Below are positions 55,390-63,254 of a DNA stretch of 64,000 nucleotides, piece after piece. The translations under genes were made by a program, and so were the position numbers. Source of the stretch: Halomonas sp. SpR8. GTDB lineage: Bacteria > Pseudomonadota > Gammaproteobacteria > Pseudomonadales > Halomonadaceae. Under the pieces are notes generated by a model. It saw only the letters and a list, made by a program, of their open reading frames with translations. It did not search any database and was not told the origin of the DNA. Within the stretch, counting starts at the first letter, position 1. Every line of letters begins with the position of its first letter. The stretch is taken from contig NZ_JAUAMC010000007.1 of NCBI RefSeq assembly GCF_031010195.1, positions 186,001 through 250,000 of the forward strand. The letters run 5' to 3'.

Positions 55390-55857
55390 ATGAAGATGGA
55401 TATCAAGGTGGCGATTCAAGCAGCGCCTTTCCCCATGCATGACGGCTATGACGATGTTTTGACTGGCCGTAGTGATATTGGCGCGGTGGTGAGCTTTACC
55501 GGGCTGGTGCGTGATTTTAATGAAACGCCCGATGTTACTGGGTTGACGCTTGAACACTATCCTGGCATGACCGAGCGCACCTTAATGGAGATTGGTGAAC
55601 AGGCTTGGCAGCGCTGGTCGCTACAGACGGTGCGCATTATTCATCGAGTAGGCTACTTGCAGCCGGGCGACCCTATTGTGCGAGTACTGGTGGCCAGCGC
55701 CCACCGTCGGGAAGCGTTTGAAGCCTGCGATTTTATTATGGATTATCTCAAAACCCAAGCGCCTTTCTGGAAGAAAGAGCACTCTGCACACGGTGAATAT
55801 TGGGTCAAAGAGCGCCACTCCGATCAACAGGACGCGGCGCGCTGGGCTAGTGATTAG
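55390..55857 (+). CDS. moaE: Molybdopterin synthase catalytic subunit
   Basis: 155 residues. MoaE binds two MoaD thiocarboxylates and makes the dithiolene. GAVVSFTGLVRDFNETPDVTGLTLEHYPGMTE, HRVGYLQPGDPIVRVLVASAHR and the Lys-rich PFWKKEHSAHGEYWVKER, holding the catalytic lysines, are conserved. It is separated from the fused moaC-moaD by 8 bases and converges on the nuclease gene 5 bases later. Confidence 0.96.
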   Translation: MKMDIKVAIQAAPFPMHDGYDDVLTGRSDIGAVVSFTGLVRDFNETPDVTGLTLEHYPGMTERTLMEIGEQAWQRWSLQTVRIIHRVGYLQPGDPIVRVLVASAHRREAFEACDFIMDYLKTQAPFWKKEHSAHGEYWVKERHSDQQDAARWASD

Positions 55858-55862
55858 CTGGT

Positions 55863-57557
55863 TTAGCGATTAGTTATGCTATCTAGGTCGGCGAATTCCG
55901 GCATCTCGGCGGCCATAATTTGTAGATGTACGTCGGGCAGATGTTGCATATGATCCGCTAGCCAGCGCACTAGGCGCGGCTGTAGTGCTTGGCGTAAGTC
56001 AGCGAGGGTGTCAGCGACTATTTCGTCAAGTTGATCATCCAGCCAATCGCTAAAGCTATCTTCATCCAGCGGGCGGGCGCCCGACGTATCGAGCATTAGG
56101 CGGCCAATTCGCGTCCAGCCCGTATCGCTGGCGGTAACCGGTAACGCTAAGTAGAGGCTGCCCCGGCGTGCCGCTTTCGTATCGCTCACCTCTAAGCCAG
56201 GGTGGGGGATCACGCTATTCTGGCTGACAATGCAAGGAGGCTGTGGATAGCGTGCTTCGCAGCGTAATCCGTGGCTATCAAAGCAGAGTAGATCACCATT
56301 GATTGGCGCTAACGGTGCGCTAATGCCTAACTGTTGAGCAATGGCCTGATGAGACTGCTGGTGCCGCGCTTCGCCATGCACAGGCATCAAGTGTTTTGGT
56401 TGAACCCATTGATAGAGCTTAATTAACTCTTCTTGAGCAGGGTGCCCGGTGGCATGGAGTTCAGGGTGGGTAAACTCATCGTATATACGGACCCCTAGAT
56501 GGGCTAAGCGTTTTTTGAGTTGCTCAATAGGGCGTTCATTGCCGGGAATGGCTTTAGCCGAAAATATAACGTTATCGCCTGGCTGTAGATCGACAAACGG
56601 GTGACGCCCCTGCGCAAGGCGCTGAAGCGCTGCGCGCGGCTCTCCCTGACTGCCGGTGGCGATAATCACTACTTCATCCGGGGGTAAGTACCCTAGATCA
56701 TGGTTGGGCACCAGTGGTGGTAAGTCGTCCATATAGCCCAACCCGCGTGCCACGCTGACCATGCGCTCCATTGAGCGGCCCATTAAGCTAATGCGCCGTC
56801 CACACCGCTGCGCTGCGCGGCCAATAGCGAGTACCCGGGCAAGATTACTAGCGAAGCACGAGACCACCACACGGCCCTGACACTCACTGAGGGTTTTTGA
56901 TAACGCCCGGGCAACATCCCCTTCGCTGCCAGAATGGCCAGGCATAGGGGCGTTGGTCGAGTCACCGACCACTAAATCGATGGGCGCAAGCGCTCTAAAT
57001 TGCGCGGCGTTTATCGGTGTTCCAATAAGCGGCTCCGGGTCAAGCTTCCAGTCCCCGGTATGTAGAACCCGGTAACCACCCGCGAGCATCATTAGCGCAC
57101 AGCTTTCCGGTATTGAGTGTGTCAGCAGTAAATAGCGCAGCGTAAAGGGCCCGCTTTCTAGCGCCTCGTTGGGTTCAATAACCTGAATGGCGGCGCTGCT
57201 GAGTTGGTGCTCGGCAAACTTCAACCTTAATAGCCCTGCTGCGAGCGGGGTGGCATAGATCGGGCAGTTCCACATGGGCCAGAGCCAGGCAACTGCACCG
57301 ATATGATCTTCATGGCCGTGGGTAATAAATAGTGCTTTAGGCGTGATGCCTAATGCTTTTGGCGTATCAAGGTTGGGCACTTGAAGCGGAGAGTTAGGTA
57401 GATCCTGGCGGATCATCATGCCGCAGTCGACGGCGATCCAGTGATCGTCATAGCCATAAAGCGTTAGATTCATTCCAATCTCACCGCTTCCTCCCAGCGG
57501 CAGGATGCGCAGCGGGGGACGACGACGGGGACGAATTTGAACGCGTGGTGAATGCAT
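55863..57557 (-). CDS. RNase J-like metallo-beta-lactamase nuclease
   Basis: 564 residues. The N-terminal metallo-beta-lactamase core has LPLGGSGEIGMNLTLYGY, the zinc motif THGHEDHIGA, LLTHSIPESCALMM, HTGDWKLD and VVGDSTNAPMPGHSGSE; the beta-CASP part has VVSCFASNLARVLAIG, ATGSQGEPRAALQRLA and HATGHPAQEEL with MPVHGEARHQ. This is the RNase J pattern (5-prime exo- and endonuclease). RNase J is typical of Gram-positives and alphaproteobacteria, and uncommon in gammaproteobacteria, which use RNase E. All metal ligands look intact. Confidence 0.88.
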   Translation of the reverse strand: MHSPRVQIRPRRRPPLRILPLGGSGEIGMNLTLYGYDDHWIAVDCGMMIRQDLPNSPLQVPNLDTPKALGITPKALFITHGHEDHIGAVAWLWPMWNCPIYATPLAAGLLRLKFAEHQLSSAAIQVIEPNEALESGPFTLRYLLLTHSIPESCALMMLAGGYRVLHTGDWKLDPEPLIGTPINAAQFRALAPIDLVVGDSTNAPMPGHSGSEGDVARALSKTLSECQGRVVVSCFASNLARVLAIGRAAQRCGRRISLMGRSMERMVSVARGLGYMDDLPPLVPNHDLGYLPPDEVVIIATGSQGEPRAALQRLAQGRHPFVDLQPGDNVIFSAKAIPGNERPIEQLKKRLAHLGVRIYDEFTHPELHATGHPAQEELIKLYQWVQPKHLMPVHGEARHQQSHQAIAQQLGISAPLAPINGDLLCFDSHGLRCEARYPQPPCIVSQNSVIPHPGLEVSDTKAARRGSLYLALPVTASDTGWTRIGRLMLDTSGARPLDEDSFSDWLDDQLDEIVADTLADLRQALQPRLVRWLADHMQHLPDVHLQIMAAEMPEFADLDSITNR

Positions 57558-57659
57558 CAGTAATGAAAAGCCTAAAAAGTAATGCTTTAACTATACGGGA
57601 AGGCAGGGGCGGCTAACAATCACCCTTGGCCTTCCGATACACTATGTAGCTTAGTCACC

Positions 57660-57691
57660 ATGCAACTCAGGCACGATGCAACTCAGCTAAC
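57660..57691. repeat. Two imperfect 16-bp tandem units upstream of purU
   Basis: ATGCAACTCAG occurs at 57660 and 57676; the adjoining 16-base units match at 12 positions. Confidence 0.6.
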
Positions 57692-57773
57692 GTCTCAAGC
57701 CGCTGGTTCAGCGTACGCTTTGTTATGTTGGTTTTTTTATTAGTCAGGTCGAAATAGGTCAAAAGAAGCTCTT

Positions 57774-58628
57774 ATGTCTCATTATTATCGTTTAGTGGTT
57801 TCCTGTCCTGATCGGGTCGGTATTGTCGCTCGCGTCTCAAGTTTTATTGCCCAGCAGGGCGGCTCCATCACTGAAGCAAGCCAACACTCCGATCTGGAAA
57901 CCGGCTGCTTTTTTATGCGTTATGAAATTCTGGCGGATTCGGTAGGCATGTCGGTGGAGGCTCTGCGGGCAGCCTTTGAGCCGGTAGCGAGTGAATTCAA
58001 TATGCAGTGGGCATTGGTCGATACTCAGAAGCGTCGGCGTGTCGTGTTAATGGTGTCGCGAGAGTCACACTGTTTGGTAGATCTACTTTATCGTTGGCAG
58101 GCGGGCGAGTTGGAGTGCGATATTGTCGGGGTAATATCCAACCATGACGATATGCGTTCGCTGACCGAATGGTACGGTATTCCTTACCACTATGTGTCGG
58201 TAGACCCTGACAATAAGGAGGCATCTTTTGCCAAGGTTCAGGCAGAGATCGACAGCGCTCGCGCTGACTGCGTGGTACTAGCACGCTATATGCAAATCCT
58301 GCCACCCGAGCTGTGCGCGCGCTATACGGGCCGCGTGATCAACATTCACCATAGTTTCCTGCCCTCTTTTGCGGGCGCGAAACCTTACCATCAGGCTTAC
58401 CAGCGGGGCGTTAAGCTGATTGGCGCGACCTGTCATTACGTGACTGAGGAACTCGATGCAGGCCCCATTATCGAACAGGATATCCATCGTGTTAGCCACT
58501 GCCATACGCCTACAGATTTAGTTCGATTTGGGCGCGACGTAGAGAAATCAGTGCTTGCTCGCGGTCTCCGCTGGCATTTAGAGGATCGTGTGCTGGTGCA
58601 CGGTAATAAAACGGTAGTTTTTAGCTAA
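57774..58628 (+). CDS. purU: Formyltetrahydrofolate deformylase
   Basis: 284 residues: an N-terminal ACT domain (CPDRVGIVARVSSFIAQQGGSITEASQHSD) and a formyltransferase-like hydrolase domain with LARYMQILPPELC, NIHHSFLPSFAGAKPY (catalytic His) and ATCHYVTEELDAGPIIEQD. It releases formate from 10-formyl-THF and balances one-carbon units; in E. coli it is controlled by glycine and methionine, sensed by the ACT domain. Confidence 0.96.
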   Translation: MSHYYRLVVSCPDRVGIVARVSSFIAQQGGSITEASQHSDLETGCFFMRYEILADSVGMSVEALRAAFEPVASEFNMQWALVDTQKRRRVVLMVSRESHCLVDLLYRWQAGELECDIVGVISNHDDMRSLTEWYGIPYHYVSVDPDNKEASFAKVQAEIDSARADCVVLARYMQILPPELCARYTGRVINIHHSFLPSFAGAKPYHQAYQRGVKLIGATCHYVTEELDAGPIIEQDIHRVSHCHTPTDLVRFGRDVEKSVLARGLRWHLEDRVLVHGNKTVVFS

Positions 58629-58652
58629 CGCTCGATAACCAGCGAGGCCGTC

Positions 58653-59324
58653 ATGTCTTTTGCACAAAGCGTATTAGCGCCCTGGGCGCTGATACTCACC
58701 TGGCTACTCTCTTTGGGGGTTGTTGGCTGGGCGCTTTCGAGGCGGCCATGGCAGGCATTAATAATGGATCCTGCGCTTCAGCACCGCTGGTTAGGTGCTA
58801 CGCTAGCGGTAGTGCTGATGTGGCAACTGCGCGCTCAGGCGGTTGACTGGCTGACCCTGCACCTTGTTTTCACCGTATTAATGACACTGGTCTTTAAAGT
58901 GCCGTTGGCGTTGATCAGTAACGTGCTGATTAACGTATCGATGGTGGTCATCGGACGTAATGAATGGCTGATGCTGGGTGCGAATGTGCTGGTGACTGGG
59001 ATTGTGCCTGCGGCGATTATTGGCGCGGTATGGCGGCTGGTCGATCGCCGCCTACCGGATAATTTGATGGTGTTTCTATTTGCCTGCGGCTTTTTTGGCG
59101 CAGCTTTGGCCACGCTGGGAACGGGGCTTGCAGCCGTATTGCTGATCATCGTCGCGGGGGCTGACCCTGAAGCAGTTTATCTGGCCAAAGAGTATGCGCG
59201 CTTCTTACCGCTGCTAATGCCTTCCGAGGCGTTTATCACCGGTATGCTGCTGAGCATTCTGTTGGTCTACCATCCGAATTGGGTGGCCACTTTTAATGAC
59301 CACCGCTATATCGACCTGCAGTAG
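58653..59324 (+). CDS. Orphan CbiM-like energy-coupling-factor permease
   Basis: 223 residues with six or seven membrane helices. The pattern around LLTLHLVFTVLMTLVFKVPLALISNVLINV and GANVLVTGIVPAAIIGAVWRLVDRRLPDNLMVFLFACGFFGAAL, and the ending PSEAFITGMLLSILLVYHPNWVATFND, resembles the CbiM-related permeases annotated in pseudomonads. It lacks the metal-binding N-terminal Met-His of true CbiM, and no CbiN, CbiQ or ATPase gene is nearby, so transport of cobalt or nickel is not shown. It follows purU by 24 bases. Confidence 0.65.
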   Translation: MSFAQSVLAPWALILTWLLSLGVVGWALSRRPWQALIMDPALQHRWLGATLAVVLMWQLRAQAVDWLTLHLVFTVLMTLVFKVPLALISNVLINVSMVVIGRNEWLMLGANVLVTGIVPAAIIGAVWRLVDRRLPDNLMVFLFACGFFGAALATLGTGLAAVLLIIVAGADPEAVYLAKEYARFLPLLMPSEAFITGMLLSILLVYHPNWVATFNDHRYIDLQ

Positions 59325-59333
59325 TGTCAGTTA

Positions 59334-60011
59334 CTAGCCGAGCGCCTGACCGTTGCCGCCACGGATCACGCCAACGCCGACGCCTTCGATATCAAGCGAT
59401 TGTGAGCGTAAATCGATTACGATTGGTGCAAATTCGGCATTCTCAGCAAACAGTGTTACTTGGTGCCCTTGGCGTTTGAAACGTTTTACCGTTACTTCAT
59501 CCTCCAAGCGGGCAACCACAATCTGGCCATCGCGTACCCGGTCGGTGCGATGTACAGCCAGTAAATCGCCCTCCAAAATGCCAATATCTTTCATCGAAAG
59601 ACCCCGCACGCGCAGCAGATAATCGGCCTTCGGGGTGAAATACTCCGCGGGTAACGGGCAGTAACGGTCAATATGCTCAGCGGCTAAAATGGGGCTGCCA
59701 GCCGCCACTTCGCCAATCACCGGTAAGCCTGTCGGCAGTGTCTCAACATTGGTGGGCAAGGCTGTGACGGGGGAGTCCAGGGCCTCTTGCGGCTCTTGAT
59801 TGGGCAGGCGGATACCGCGTGAGGTATTGCGAATGATGCGAATAACGCCTTTCCGCTCCAGTGCGCGCAGGTGCTCTTCAGCGGCATTTGGCGAGCGGAA
59901 ACCAAGCGCTTTGGCAATCTCTGCGCGAGTAGGAGGGTAGCCGAATTCGCCCATTGTCTTAACGATAAAATCAAATACGTGCTGTTGGCGAGAGGTTAGG
60001 GGACGCGACAT
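59334..60011 (-). CDS. lexA: LexA, SOS repressor
   Basis: 225 residues. Winged-helix DNA-binding domain ([34 protein letters not shown]), then the self-cleavage bond Ala104-Gly105 in EVAAGSP, catalytic Ser139 in RGLSMKDIG and Lys176 in VTVKRF. It is about 20 residues longer than E. coli LexA, mostly in the linker. The ATG at 60011 ([10 protein letters not shown]) is preferred over 60023. It diverges from psrA, as in Pseudomonas. Confidence 0.96.
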   Translation of the reverse strand: MSRPLTSRQQHVFDFIVKTMGEFGYPPTRAEIAKALGFRSPNAAEEHLRALERKGVIRIIRNTSRGIRLPNQEPQEALDSPVTALPTNVETLPTGLPVIGEVAAGSPILAAEHIDRYCPLPAEYFTPKADYLLRVRGLSMKDIGILEGDLLAVHRTDRVRDGQIVVARLEDEVTVKRFKRQGHQVTLFAENAEFAPIVIDLRSQSLDIEGVGVGVIRGGNGQALG

Positions 60012-60079
60012 ACCAAGCTCCATAAATAGTGAATAGACAGTAACGAATTAAATGACGATTTAGTCTACAAGTGGTTAAG

Positions 60080-60110
60080 TATACAGTATGTTCCTCTGTC
60101 CAGTATATGG
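60080..60110 (-). promoter_or_regulatory. Degenerate SOS-box region upstream of lexA
   Basis: On the minus strand ATACTGG and ATACTGT recur 17 bases apart, each giving a CTG half-site followed at N8 spacing by ACAT and CCAC and not the expected ACAG. They sit about 70-100 bases before the lexA start. A LexA site is expected here, but neither is a full CTGT-N8-ACAG box. Confidence 0.35.
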
Positions 60111-60151
60111 CTTGTCAATAGCCATTTTTTGCGACCCGATAATTTTGCTAA

Positions 60152-60180
60152 TTGTTTAAAACTAAGCTTTTCCTTATACA
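60152..60180 (+). promoter_or_regulatory. Candidate psrA promoter
   Basis: TTGTTT and TATACA are 17 bases apart, 99 bases before the psrA start. The hexamers are weak matches, and GTTTAAAAC overlaps the -35. Confidence 0.35.
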
Positions 60181-60253
60181 AGGCACCGCCTTTAGTTGGT
60201 AAATCAAGCGTTGAGACTGCCTGGGTAATGGAATAGTATTTTACAATGTTTTA

Positions 60254-60267
60254 AACACCCGTTTCCC
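60254..60267 (+). promoter_or_regulatory. Candidate PsrA operator at its own gene
   Basis: The sequence TAAACACCCGTTTC contains AAAC-N4-GTTT, the core of the Pseudomonas PsrA site (G/C-AAAC-N2-4-GTTT-G/C). It ends 11 bases before the ATG, a good place for autorepression. A related GTTTTAAAC overlaps its left half. Confidence 0.6.
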
Positions 60268-60278
60268 TGGAGAACAAA

Positions 60279-60971
60279 ATGGCACAATCTGATACGGTGA
60301 CCCGTATACTCGATACCGCCGAAGTGCTGTTTGCAGAGCGTGGTTTTGCCGAAACGTCGCTGCGCAACATCACTAGCAAGGCGCGCGTCAATTTAGCCGC
60401 AGTGAATTACCATTTCGGCTCTAAAAAGGCGCTTATTCAAGCTGTTTTCTCCCGCTATCTGGATCCCTTTACTCAGCGCTTTCATACCGCGCTTGATGAA
60501 CTTGAAACTCAGCACGCAGGGCGTGTTATCCCGCTTGAAACACTGCTTGAAAGCATGGCAAGCACGGTGCTTGCAGTGCCTGCCGAGCGCAACAGTTTAA
60601 AAGTGTTTATGCGCTTACTGGGCCTAGCTTATAGCCAAGCGCAAGGACATCTCAGGCGCCATATTCAACAAGAGTATGGCGATGTGTTTACCCGCTTTAC
60701 TGAACTTGTCCGTCAGGCCACCCCTGACTTGCCTGACGCCGAACGCTTTTGGCGGCTACACTTTATGCTCGGTACGGTGATATTTACGCTCTCCGGCCTT
60801 GATGCGCTGCGTGATATTGCGGAAAAGGATTACCATGAGCATGTTACCGTGCGTGATTTGGTAAGGCGCTTGCGGCCAGTGGTCGTGGCGGCCATGAATG
60901 CACCGTTACCAATGGCCCTTGACGCTGGAAAGCTTGAAGAAGGAAAACATGCGAACGCCCACACTAGCTGA
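60279..60971 (+). CDS. psrA: PsrA-like TetR-family regulator
   Basis: 230 residues. TetR helix-turn-helix at residues 8-52 (RILDTAEVLFAERGFAETSLRNITSKARVNLAAVNYHFGSKKALIQAVF), then an all-helical ligand domain. In Pseudomonas PsrA represses beta-oxidation genes and itself, released by long-chain fatty acids, and activates rpoS. The divergence from lexA and the nearby nagZ match the Pseudomonas locus. Its 3-prime end overlaps the next gene by 23 bases. Confidence 0.88.
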   Translation: MAQSDTVTRILDTAEVLFAERGFAETSLRNITSKARVNLAAVNYHFGSKKALIQAVFSRYLDPFTQRFHTALDELETQHAGRVIPLETLLESMASTVLAVPAERNSLKVFMRLLGLAYSQAQGHLRRHIQQEYGDVFTRFTELVRQATPDLPDAERFWRLHFMLGTVIFTLSGLDALRDIAEKDYHEHVTVRDLVRRLRPVVVAAMNAPLPMALDAGKLEEGKHANAHTS

Positions 60972-61485
60972 ACTACCCCCTATCGAAGATATCTGGTTGG
61001 AAATTGACACCACCCAGCAACGTTTGCGCTGTTGGCGAGGGCCGAAAGTGCTGCACGAGTGTTCGATATCGTCAGGTGCAGCGGGTATTGGAGAGCGTGA
61101 GGGCAGCGGTAAAACGCCTCATGGGTGGCACTATATACGCGCGGCGATTGGTGGTGATAGGCCGGAAAACGCGGTGTTTCGTGGCCGTCGCTGGACAGGG
61201 GAGGTGTATTCGAATGCACTTGCCGAGACGCATCCTGAGCGTGACTGGATTTTGACTCGTATCCTATGGCTGTGTGGTTTGGAAAAAGGCGTCAACCGCG
61301 GGGGGCAGGTTGACTCCCAACGGCGCTATATTTACCTGCATGGTACACCTGCCGATCAGCCCATGGGGATGGCCGCTTCCCACGGTTGTATTCGTTTACG
61401 TAACCACGATTTGCTGTATATCTTTTCATTAGCGCTGCCGGGTACCGCCGTTTGGCTACACGGTGGTCGGCAATCGTTTGACTGA
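60949..61485 (+). CDS. Signal-less YkuD-domain enzyme, probable cytoplasmic L,D-carboxypeptidase
   Basis: 178 residues, essentially one YkuD domain: WLEIDTTQQRLRCWRG at the start, GEREGSGKTPHGWHYI, and the catalytic YIYLHGTPADQPMGMAASHGCIRLRN with the His and the Cys of S-H-G-C-I-R-L. There is no signal peptide or membrane helix, so it should act in the cytoplasm, where cross-linking is impossible. In Acinetobacter baumannii a cytoplasmic YkuD protein (ElsL) is an L,D-carboxypeptidase that trims recycled tetrapeptides; the neighbour nagZ fits that role. AGGAAA precedes ATG 60949. Confidence 0.82.
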   Translation: MRTPTLAELPPIEDIWLEIDTTQQRLRCWRGPKVLHECSISSGAAGIGEREGSGKTPHGWHYIRAAIGGDRPENAVFRGRRWTGEVYSNALAETHPERDWILTRILWLCGLEKGVNRGGQVDSQRRYIYLHGTPADQPMGMAASHGCIRLRNHDLLYIFSLALPGTAVWLHGGRQSFD

Positions 61486-61568
61486 TTTTTGCAGCGTTGT
61501 TTCGACTTAAATGTGGACACTGTTAGCTGATCGTCTAGAATCATCCCCCTTTTAATGGACCCATCACC

Positions 61569-62579
61569 ATGACTCAACCGTTAGGCCCGGTCATGCTCGA
61601 CCTTGAAGGCCCGAAATTGACGGCCTCAGAAAAGCGTTTGTTGCTTGAACCGACGGTAGGGGGCGTCATTTTGTTTGCCCGTAATGTCGAGGACGGGTAT
61701 CAAGTGCGCCAACTGTGTAGTGACATTCGCCGTGTACGAGCTGATTTGTTGCTTGCCGTTGACCAGGAAGGCGGCCGTGTTCAGCGCATTAAAAAGGGCT
61801 TAACCCGTCTCCCTGCGATGGCGCGCATTGGCGAGTGCTATCGCACTAACCCTGAAGATGGTCTGGCATTAGCAAAAGATGCTGGCTGGCTACTGGGGAT
61901 GGAAATGGCGGCCTGTGGGCTGGACCTGAGTTTTGCCCCTGTGTTGGATGTAGAGAGCGGTATATCCAGTGTGATTGGCGATCGAAGCTTTAGCAGCGAT
62001 CCCCAGCATGTAGCACAGCTGGGTAGTGCGTTTATCCAAGGGCTTCACGATGCTGGCATGGCTGCTGTCGGCAAGCACTTCCCTGGCCATGGCGGTGTTG
62101 CCGCCGACTCTCATGTGGCCCTGCCGGTGGATGACCGCCCTCTAGAGGTGATTAAACACCACGATCTTGTGCCGTTCACCCATTTAGCCGCGCAGCTAGA
62201 AGGGGTCATGCCTGCTCACGTGATTTATAGTGCTTTTGATACGCGCCCAGCAGGTTTTTCACCAAGCTGGCTAGGTATGCTGCGTGAGTCGTTGGGTTTC
62301 AAAGGCTGTGTGTTTTCTGATGATTTAAGTATGGCGGGCGCTCATGAAGCGGGTGACCCCAAAGCACGTGCCCAGGCGGCGCTGGCAGCAGGCTGCGATA
62401 TGCTGCTGGTGTGTAACGACCGAGCCGCCGCGCTTGATGTGATGGAGGCGTGTCAAGGTATTAATACCAAGCGTCCTGCCAAACTGCGTTATAGCCGTGC
62501 GCGGCCTGACCTTGATGCGTTAAGCGCGCTGGGCCGTTGGCGTCGTGCTCACGCTAAGTTAGAAGCGCTGGCGGGTTAG
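61569..62579 (+). CDS. nagZ: Beta-N-acetylhexosaminidase of peptidoglycan recycling
   Basis: 336 residues, GH3 family. NagZ removes GlcNAc from 1,6-anhydro-muropeptides in the cytoplasm; in other species its product is an inducer of AmpC. DQEGGRVQRI, KHFPGHGGVAADSHVALP (catalytic His/Asp loop) and the nucleophile Asp in VFSDDLSMAG are present. It follows the YkuD gene by 83 bases and may be in the same unit. Confidence 0.96.
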   Translation: MTQPLGPVMLDLEGPKLTASEKRLLLEPTVGGVILFARNVEDGYQVRQLCSDIRRVRADLLLAVDQEGGRVQRIKKGLTRLPAMARIGECYRTNPEDGLALAKDAGWLLGMEMAACGLDLSFAPVLDVESGISSVIGDRSFSSDPQHVAQLGSAFIQGLHDAGMAAVGKHFPGHGGVAADSHVALPVDDRPLEVIKHHDLVPFTHLAAQLEGVMPAHVIYSAFDTRPAGFSPSWLGMLRESLGFKGCVFSDDLSMAGAHEAGDPKARAQAALAAGCDMLLVCNDRAAALDVMEACQGINTKRPAKLRYSRARPDLDALSALGRWRRAHAKLEALAG

Positions 62580-62648
62580 ACAACGCGCGACGCTATATAA
62601 ATACTTGTTTACCTCAATGAAATTGATACCCCGCTCTGGAGTTGGTAG

Positions 62649-63227
62649 ATGTCAAAGTTGGATAAAGAGGCGTTAGAGTCGTTGGACTCAATGCGTGAGT
62701 TGATGGATAACGCCGACTGTTTGATTTCGCAGCACGAGGTAGAGCGGGCACTTGATCGCATGGCGGAAGAGATTACTCGGGATTTAGGTGATAAGCTGCC
62801 GGTATTTTACTGCGTCATGAACGGTGGCTTGATTACCACGGGCCACTTGCTTACCCGTTTAGGCTTTCCACTGGAAGTCGACTATTTGCATGCCACGCGT
62901 TACCGCAACGAGCTACGTGGTGGCGAGCTTTTTTGGCGGGTTTCTCCCGAAGTGCCGATGGCCGGTCGTCATGTGGTTATCGTCGATGACATCTTAGACG
63001 AAGGCGCTACTCTGGCGGCGATTTTGGCTTACTGTGAAGAAGCTCAGGCGGCGAGTATCACGACCGCCGTGCTGGTCGATAAGCAGCACGACCGTAAAGC
63101 AGTGCCTGGTTTGAAGGCCGACTACTGCAGCTTGGAAGTCGCCGACCGCTATGTGTTTGGCTTTGGGATGGATTACAAAGGCTACTGGCGCAACGCCCCG
63201 GGTATTTTTGCACCCAAAGGCATGTAA
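62649..63227 (+). CDS. Hypoxanthine-guanine phosphoribosyltransferase
   Basis: 192 residues. Type I PRTase with VFYCVMNGGLITTGHLLTRL, VDYLHATRYRNELRGGELFW and the PRPP loop VVIVDDILDEGATL. It salvages hypoxanthine and possibly guanine. The same gene follows nagZ in pseudomonads. The preceding gap of 69 bases holds nothing else. It is a different subtype from Gpt at 50698. Confidence 0.92.
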   Translation: MSKLDKEALESLDSMRELMDNADCLISQHEVERALDRMAEEITRDLGDKLPVFYCVMNGGLITTGHLLTRLGFPLEVDYLHATRYRNELRGGELFWRVSPEVPMAGRHVVIVDDILDEGATLAAILAYCEEAQAASITTAVLVDKQHDRKAVPGLKADYCSLEVADRYVFGFGMDYKGYWRNAPGIFAPKGM

Positions 63228-63254
63228 GCTTGAATAGCTAGCGATTTACCCTGC

